Assembly (NCBI GenBank): GCA_951812625.1
Contig: CATOSP010000003.1
Coordinates: 619,335 to 683,334, forward strand
Origin: an uncultured Dehalococcoidia bacterium
Lineage (GTDB): Bacteria > Chloroflexota > Dehalococcoidia > Lucifugimonadales > UBA3495
DNA length: 64,000 nt
Reading direction: 5' to 3'
The position numbers and the translations under genes are program-made. Position 1 is the first letter of the stretch; every line of letters starts with the position of its first letter. Below are positions 59,362 through 64,000 of the stretch, piece after piece. The notes below the pieces were generated by a model. That model was not told the DNA's origin, did not search any database, and worked only from the letters and a program-made list of their open reading frames with translations.

Positions 59362-59391
59362 TTGCGTTGGATTCCCCCTTTCCGCTACAAT
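59362..59391 (+). promoter_or_regulatory. Candidate promoter of the CoA-transferase gene
   Basis: TTGCGT, an 18-bp spacer and TACAAT (59386-59391), five of six consensus positions in the -10. The -35 is weak. It is about 46 bp before the CoA-transferase start at 59438. Confidence 0.35.
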
Positions 59392-59437
59392 CCGAATCGC
59401 TTCATGGGTCGGCCACCGGTACGTTGCCAATGGGGGA

Positions 59438-60637
59438 ATGACGATGCCCGAAGGCGTGTTGAACGGCGTGAAAGTCCTCGACCTGAGCGAGGATATTGCC
59501 GGTTCCTTCTGCGCCCGTATGCTTGGCGACTACGGCGCGGACGTGCTCAAGGTCGAACCCCCGCGCGGCGCGACGCTCCGCCGCATGGGACCCTTCCACC
59601 ACGACGACCCGCACCCGGAGAAGAGCCTCTTCTTCCTCGCGTTGAACCTGAACAAGAAAGGCGCGACGCTGAACCTGGAAACGTCCACCGGGCGCGCCCT
59701 GTTCAAGGAACTGGTCCCACACATAGATGTCATCGTCGAGAGCTACCGCCCCGGCTACCTGGGCGGGCTGGGACTATCACATCCCGACCTGGCAGAGCTG
59801 AACCCGTCGCTGGTGATGACCTCCATCACCCCCTTTGGCCAGGACGGCCCCTACAGCCAGTACCAGGGGGAGGAGATAGTCAACTACGCGATGGGCATGA
59901 TCATGAGCATCAGTGGCGTCCAGGGCCGGGAGCCGTTGAAGCACGGTGGCTTCCAGGCCCAGTATGAAGGCGGACTCAACGCCGCAGCAGCGACCGCCAT
60001 ATCCCTGTTCGACCAGTTCAACACGGGTCAGGGCCAGCATATCGACGTATCGGTCACTGAGGTCGTCGCCTCGACCATGATGGCCACCCAGACCATGTAC
60101 CCCTTCATGGGCGGGACCCAGCCGCGCCGCCGCGCCGCCGGAGGAGAGTTCACCCATCCCATGCCCTGTGCCGACGGCTGGATCATCGTGCAGACCGGGG
60201 GTGGCGCCTCCTGGGAAGACATCGCCAACTTCTTCGAGTCCGAGGAGATGCTGGAACCGCGCTTTGCCGACGCCGGTCAACGTCCCCAGCACGGCGAGGA
60301 ATTAGACGGGTTAATCCTGGACTCGATCAAGGACAAGAACAAGTGGGACCTGTTCCACAAGGCCGCCGAAGCCCGGATGCTCTTCGGCGTCGTCCAGACA
60401 CCCACGGAGCTGGCCGAGTGCCCTCAGCTTGAGTCGCGGGAGTTCTACCGGGAGGTTGATCACCCGGTGATCGGCAGGATCAAGGTCCCGGCGGTGTTAT
60501 TTAACTTCGGACTCTGTCCCTACCAACTGACCGGACCCGCCCCGACCCTGGGCCAGCATAACCGGGAGATATACGTGGATGGCCTGGGATATTCACTGGC
60601 AGACTTCTCCCGCCTCCGCCAGATCAACGCCATTTAG
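59438..60637 (+). CDS. CaiB/BaiF CoA-transferase family protein
   Basis: The 399-residue protein starts V-L-D-L-S-E-D-I-A-G-S-F-C-A-R-M-L-G-D-Y and then V-L-K-V-E-P-P-R-G-A and N-K-K-G-A-T-L-N-L. At the place of the catalytic D-x-x-[A/T]-G it has A-Q-Y-E-G-G-L, with Gln where Asp is expected. G-Q-G-Q-H-I-D-V-S-V-T-E is conserved. The substitution suggests a divergent or inactive transferase, by motif comparison only. GGGGGA is 4-9 bases before the ATG. It lies 78 bp upstream of another CoA-transferase. Confidence 0.88.
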   Translation: MTMPEGVLNGVKVLDLSEDIAGSFCARMLGDYGADVLKVEPPRGATLRRMGPFHHDDPHPEKSLFFLALNLNKKGATLNLETSTGRALFKELVPHIDVIVESYRPGYLGGLGLSHPDLAELNPSLVMTSITPFGQDGPYSQYQGEEIVNYAMGMIMSISGVQGREPLKHGGFQAQYEGGLNAAAATAISLFDQFNTGQGQHIDVSVTEVVASTMMATQTMYPFMGGTQPRRRAAGGEFTHPMPCADGWIIVQTGGGASWEDIANFFESEEMLEPRFADAGQRPQHGEELDGLILDSIKDKNKWDLFHKAAEARMLFGVVQTPTELAECPQLESREFYREVDHPVIGRIKVPAVLFNFGLCPYQLTGPAPTLGQHNREIYVDGLGYSLADFSRLRQINAI

Positions 60638-60715
60638 CCATTTAATCGTTGGAAAGACAGCTTGTCGTTCCCGTACCACACTTTTGGTCACCACCTCACA
60701 GGGAGGTATCCGCCG

Positions 60716-62071
60716 ATGGCCCAACTGCCGCTGGAAGGGATCCGGGTCCTGGACTCCACCTACATCTTCGCCCTCCCCTATGCAGGGGGCCTGCTCACCG
60801 ACTTCGGGGCGGAGGTGATCAAGGTTGAGGGGCCGAGCCATCACGACCCGACCCGAGGCGCTGGTCTGGCCGGCAGCTTTCCCGACAATGAGCTGGGCGA
60901 TGACTGGTGGAACCGTTCTTCCACCTACAACCTGATGCACCGGGGCAAGCGTTCCCTGACCCTGGACCTCACTGACCAGCGAGGCCGGGATGTTTTCATG
61001 GACCTGGTGAGGATCAGCGACGTGGTCATGGAGAACTTCACCCCCAGGGTGATGCGCCGCTGGGAGATGGACTATCCCAACCTGCGCAAGATCAAGCCCG
61101 ACATTATCATGGTGTCCAACACCGGCTACGGACACAGCCAGGGACCGTACGCGAACTACCCCGCTCAGGCCACGACCCAGGAGGGGACACACGGGCATTG
61201 CTGGGTGACCGGGTACCCGGGAGGCGCGCCCTCCAAGGCCGGGGCATCCTTCGTAGATTTCCTGTCCACCTGGACCACTCTCTTCGCCATCGGAAGCGCC
61301 CTGCGCTACCGCAACAAGACGGGCAAGGGCCAGTGGGTGGACATCGGAATGTACCAGGCCGGGGTAATGTTCCTATCCGAGTTCATCATGGACGGCATTG
61401 CCAACGGACGCGACGGCGGGCGCATCGGCAACCGCCACCCCTACCGCGCACCCCAGGGTTGCTATCCCGCACTTGGCGAAGACCAATGGGTGACCCTGTC
61501 CGTGGGCAACGATGAGCAGTGGCAGGCCATGTGCAGGGAGATGGGGCGCGAGGACCTGGCCAGAGACCCGCGTTTCTCCGACCTGCTGGGCAGGCGCCGC
61601 AACCACGACGACCTGGACGAGATTATCTCTGCCTGGACCTCCGGGCTGGACCGCTATGACGTCATGCACCGCTTGCAGGCCGTGGGAGTCGCCTCGGGCC
61701 CCGTGCTGACCGGCAGGGACATCCACTTCGACCCTCATTACCAGAGCCGGGGTTTCCTAGAGCGCGTGACCTACCCGGAAGAGAGGAACATCGGGGTTCG
61801 CCCCTTCATCAGTCGCCCCTACAAGTTCTCCCGCACACCCCTCAAGATACGAAGACCGGCCCCGACTTTTGGCCAGGACAACGGTCATGTCCTGAACGAC
61901 CTGCTCGCCATCGACGGCTCAGACTACGACCAACTGGTCCAGGATGCCATAGTCGCCTCCGTACCCATCAGAGGCGAAGCTGTGGACAGGCTTCCCCAAG
62001 AGCAACTGGTGGAACTGGGTCTGCTGGCGGCCTACGACCCCGACTACCGCCAGCGCCTCAGCATAGACTAA
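60716..62071 (+). CDS. CaiB/BaiF CoA-transferase family protein
   Basis: A 451-residue member with V-L-D-S-T-Y-I-F-A-L-P-Y-A-G-G-L-L-T-D-F, then V-I-K-V-E-G-P-S, then G-K-R-S-L-T-L-D-L. The catalytic-region Asp appears in S-F-V-D-F-L-S-T-W, then T-G-K-G-Q-W-V-D-I-G-M. A longer C-terminal part than in the other three copies is visible. The start at 60716 (M-A-Q-L-P-L-E-G) has GGGAGG nine bases upstream; 60662 (TTG) would add 18 residues. Function not assigned. Confidence 0.88.
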   Translation: MAQLPLEGIRVLDSTYIFALPYAGGLLTDFGAEVIKVEGPSHHDPTRGAGLAGSFPDNELGDDWWNRSSTYNLMHRGKRSLTLDLTDQRGRDVFMDLVRISDVVMENFTPRVMRRWEMDYPNLRKIKPDIIMVSNTGYGHSQGPYANYPAQATTQEGTHGHCWVTGYPGGAPSKAGASFVDFLSTWTTLFAIGSALRYRNKTGKGQWVDIGMYQAGVMFLSEFIMDGIANGRDGGRIGNRHPYRAPQGCYPALGEDQWVTLSVGNDEQWQAMCREMGREDLARDPRFSDLLGRRRNHDDLDEIISAWTSGLDRYDVMHRLQAVGVASGPVLTGRDIHFDPHYQSRGFLERVTYPEERNIGVRPFISRPYKFSRTPLKIRRPAPTFGQDNGHVLNDLLAIDGSDYDQLVQDAIVASVPIRGEAVDRLPQEQLVELGLLAAYDPDYRQRLSID

Positions 62072-62108
62072 TCTTGACACCCCAATCGCGTCGGAATAAG
62101 CTGAATTG

Positions 62109-62183
62109 GGGCCCGTAGCTCAGCGGTAGAGCGGCCGGCTCATAACCGGTAGGTTGCAGGTTCGACACCTGCCGGGCCCACCA
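62109..62183 (+). tRNA. tRNA with anticodon CAT (elongator Met or lysidine-modified Ile)
   Basis: All arms form. The acceptor is GGGCCCG/CGGGCCC (62109-62115 with 62173-62179), the D arm GCTC/GAGC with the conserved A-G-x-G-G-T-A loop, the anticodon arm GCCGG/CCGGT around CTCATAA with anticodon CAT at 62141-62143, and the T arm GCAGG/CCTGC with TTCGACA. The discriminator is A and CCA is encoded (62181-62183). The anticodon stem lacks the three G-C pairs and the 1:72 mismatch of initiator tRNA, so it is an elongator or an Ile tRNA requiring lysidine. Confidence 0.93.
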
Positions 62184-62258
62184 GCCCAACTGATATAGCA
62201 GGTCTGTCGACATTTCCCTGGAACTGCCGGACCTACAAAACCACGACCGTGGATTTCC

Positions 62259-63038
62259 GTGAAAACCGGAATCCATAACCTCCAACGGCCCCGGGTGCAA
62301 CAGGGCATCCGGGTCATCACCGCAATGCTGCGGCGGACTATCGACTCTCTCCGCGACCTGGCCCCCATCATCCTGGTTATTGCCTTCTTCCAGATCGTGG
62401 TGCTACAGCAGCCTTTTCCTGACATCTGGGGCGTCACCCTTGGTCTGCTTTGCGTGGTGATGGGGTTGACCCTCTTCATCCAGGGACTGGAAAGCGGGCT
62501 CTTCCCGCTCGGCGAGGTATTGGCCCAGGGATTCGCCAACAAAGGCAGCCTCATCACGCTGCTTGCCTTCGCCTTCTGCCTGGGGTTTGGCACCACGGTT
62601 GCCGAACCGGCGCTGATCGCCATTACCGCCGAGGCGGCGGATGTTGCGGCAGAAGCCGGAGCCATCGAGGCGACTGACTCAGCCCGGACCAAATACGCCT
62701 TCGAGTTGCGTATGGTGGTGGCTTTCTCGGTGGGCGTGGCCATCCTGCTGGGCGTGCTGCGAATCCTGAGGGGCTGGCCCATCCATCCGCTGATAATCGG
62801 TGGTTACGTGCTGGTCACGGCGATGACAGCCATTGCCCCAAAGGAGATCATCGGCGTGGCCTATGACTCCGGGGGGGTGACCACCAGCACGATCACCGTA
62901 CCGCTGGTCACCGCACTGGGGGTCGGGCTTGCCACGTCGATCCGGGGGCGCAACCCGATGGTGGACGGGTTTGGCCTCATCGCCTTTGCCAGCCTGACTC
63001 CCATGATCTGCGTGATGGGTTACGGGATGCTGGCATGA
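62259..63038 (+). CDS. DUF1538 membrane protein (first copy)
   Basis: The 259-residue protein has about six hydrophobic segments. [11 protein letters not shown] at about 107 and the [13 protein letters not shown] motif at about 207 are the DUF1538 signatures. Those motifs suggest a re-entrant, transporter-like fold, but no substrate is known. It starts at GTG 62259. A second DUF1538 gene overlaps its stop by 4 bp, and a P-II gene follows, so the two halves may form one complex regulated by P-II. Confidence 0.87.
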   Translation: MKTGIHNLQRPRVQQGIRVITAMLRRTIDSLRDLAPIILVIAFFQIVVLQQPFPDIWGVTLGLLCVVMGLTLFIQGLESGLFPLGEVLAQGFANKGSLITLLAFAFCLGFGTTVAEPALIAITAEAADVAAEAGAIEATDSARTKYAFELRMVVAFSVGVAILLGVLRILRGWPIHPLIIGGYVLVTAMTAIAPKEIIGVAYDSGGVTTSTITVPLVTALGVGLATSIRGRNPMVDGFGLIAFASLTPMICVMGYGMLA

Positions 63039-63832
63039 TCTTCGAGTTTGGACTGCTCGATGCACTGCTGTCCACCATGCTGGACGTTGCGCCCATCGCG
63101 GGGATTCTCGTCGTGTTCCAGGTGGCCGTGCTGCGGCGCCGGTTACCCAACCCGGGACGGATGGCAATCGGGTTCGTGATGGTGCTGTTTGGACTGGCAC
63201 TCTTCCTCGTGGGACTTGAGGAGGCACTGTTCCCCATCGGGCAGACAATGGCGGAGCAGCTTACCGCGCCGGAAACCATCGGACAGCAAAACATTGCCGA
63301 TGGGGTGGACTGGCGCAACTATGGCCTGGTCTACGCCTTTGCCGCAGCCATCGGCTTTGCGACGACCATTGCGGAACCGTCCCTGATCGCCGTGGCCCTC
63401 AAGGCAGAGGAAGTGTCCGGCGGGGCGGTCCGCGCCCTGGGTCTGCGGATTGCCGTGGCCGTCGGGGTAGCGGTGGGCGTGTCCCTCGGTTGCTTCCGCA
63501 TCGTCACCGGGACGCCCCTGCCCTGGTACATCATCGCGGCCTACATCATCGTGATCGTGCAGACCTTCCGCTCCAGGAGAGACATCGTGCCACTGGCCTA
63601 CGACAGCGGCGGGGTAACGACATCCACTGTTACGGTGCCCGTAGTCGCGGCCCTCGGTCTAGGCCTTGCATCGAGTATTCCGGGGCGCAGTCCACTGATC
63701 GACGGATTCGGACTGATTGCTTTTGCCAGCGTCTTTCCGATCATGTCGGTGCTGGGCTACGCAATCGGTGCGTCCTGGTGGAACCGCTGGCAGAGCGCCA
63801 GGCATTCTTCACAGCTATCCAAGGAGTCCTGA
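63035..63832 (+). CDS. DUF1538 membrane protein (second copy)
   Basis: A 265-residue paralogue with the same motifs, [11 protein letters not shown] and [13 protein letters not shown], and about six hydrophobic segments. Its ATG overlaps the previous stop by four bases. The pair resembles the two halves of a longer fused DUF1538 protein. The P-II gene starts 3 bp after its stop. Confidence 0.87.
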   Translation: MIFEFGLLDALLSTMLDVAPIAGILVVFQVAVLRRRLPNPGRMAIGFVMVLFGLALFLVGLEEALFPIGQTMAEQLTAPETIGQQNIADGVDWRNYGLVYAFAAAIGFATTIAEPSLIAVALKAEEVSGGAVRALGLRIAVAVGVAVGVSLGCFRIVTGTPLPWYIIAAYIIVIVQTFRSRRDIVPLAYDSGGVTTSTVTVPVVAALGLGLASSIPGRSPLIDGFGLIAFASVFPIMSVLGYAIGASWWNRWQSARHSSQLSKES

Positions 63833-63835
63833 GTT

Positions 63836-64000
63836 ATGCGAATGAAACTGGTTATCGCCCTGGTTGGTGATGACAAGACCGATGCGGTGATCGACGCCGC
63901 ACGCGCCGGTGGCGCAACCGGCGCCACCGTTGTCACAAGCGTGCGAGGCGAGGGACTGCGCCCGGAGAAGACGTTCTTCGGGCTAGGTCTGGAGTCCCGG
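63836..64000 (+). CDS. P-II family (GlnB-like) protein, cut by the window edge
   Basis: Only the first 55 codons are present. M-R-M-K-L-V-I-A-L-V and T-D-A-V-I-D-A-A-R-A-G-G-A-T-G-A-T-V match the N-terminal alpha-beta pattern of P-II-like signalling proteins, including the ligand-binding start G-A-T-G-A-T. G-L-R-P-E-K-T-F-F-G resembles the beginning of the T-loop region. AAGGAG lies about nine bases upstream of ATG 63836. It probably regulates the adjacent DUF1538 membrane proteins. Partial, so the T-loop uridylylation site cannot be checked. Confidence 0.78.
   Translation, partial: MRMKLVIALVGDDKTDAVIDAARAGGATGATVVTSVRGEGLRPEKTFFGLGLESR

Noticed and set aside
1..64000. Prophage, transposase or integrase genes
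   Set aside because: No frame with integrase, transposase or capsid-type motifs was seen; only the Mrr gene and short repeats suggest mobility.

Overview
This GC-rich 64 kb window reads like a chromosome segment of a Chloroflexota bacterium, probably of the Dehalococcoidia/SAR202 type. That is an inference from gene content: four class III CoA-transferases, a luciferase-like flavin oxidoreductase, an MmgE/PrpD protein, molybdenum-hydroxylase accessory subunits, a trehalose synthase of the TreT type, a split methylmalonyl-CoA mutase, thioredoxin-fold lipoproteins and a divergent tubulin/FtsZ-like GTPase. Most of the window is housekeeping and central metabolism. No prophage, insertion sequence or CRISPR array was seen.

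Layout. Positions 1-13410 run leftward: cysS (first codons only), ispF, ispD, a PIN/TRAM membrane protein, a TPR protein, a family 2 glycosyltransferase, lysC, thrB, a phosphonoacetate-hydrolase-like enzyme, treT, glmS, coxG, coxM and coxS. Positions 13530-14870 (plus strand) hold an EthD-like protein and a two-gene unknown pair whose first member is frameshifted. MmgE/PrpD, a luciferase-like oxidoreductase and an unknown protein follow (minus), then holA (plus). Positions 19727-36793 run leftward again: methyltransferase, Mrr-type restriction enzyme, lone peptide-ABC ATPase, PHP phosphoesterase, PaREP1/HEPN-like protein, ftsK, rnj (RNase J), uracil-DNA glycosylase, a lipid/translation cluster (acpP, nusB, fabD, rpmF, DUF177) and a methylmalonyl-CoA cluster (cobalamin subunit, epimerase, acyl-CoA dehydrogenase, large mutase subunit). 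Two small unknown genes, one HEPN-like, sit inside that last cluster.

From 37020 to 43223 come a PH-like membrane protein, two CoA-transferases around a flavin reductase, a split thiamine-diphosphate decarboxylase and a dienelactone hydrolase. Positions 43534-45854 hold a terminator-bounded pair: a CetZ-like tubulin-superfamily GTPase and a single-pass membrane-anchored protein. Then come a DUF3500 protein and three overlapping thioredoxin-fold lipoproteins. From 52003 everything is rightward: moxR-DUF58-transglutaminase, ogt, an alpha/beta hydrolase, a DUF4258/DUF2283 pair, two CoA-transferases, a tRNA with anticodon CAT, two DUF1538 membrane proteins and the start of a P-II gene.

The most interesting items are the bacterial CetZ-like GTPase with its membrane partner; a transglutaminase whose catalytic cysteine position reads serine; a DUF2283 protein fused to an extra C-terminal domain next to a DUF4258 protein; an ispD/ispF junction that looks like a frameshifted IspDF fusion; a uracil-DNA glycosylase ending in a clamp-binding-like peptide; and a 35-nt intergenic motif present in two distant gaps. 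All calls come from reading the sequence; no database search was run.
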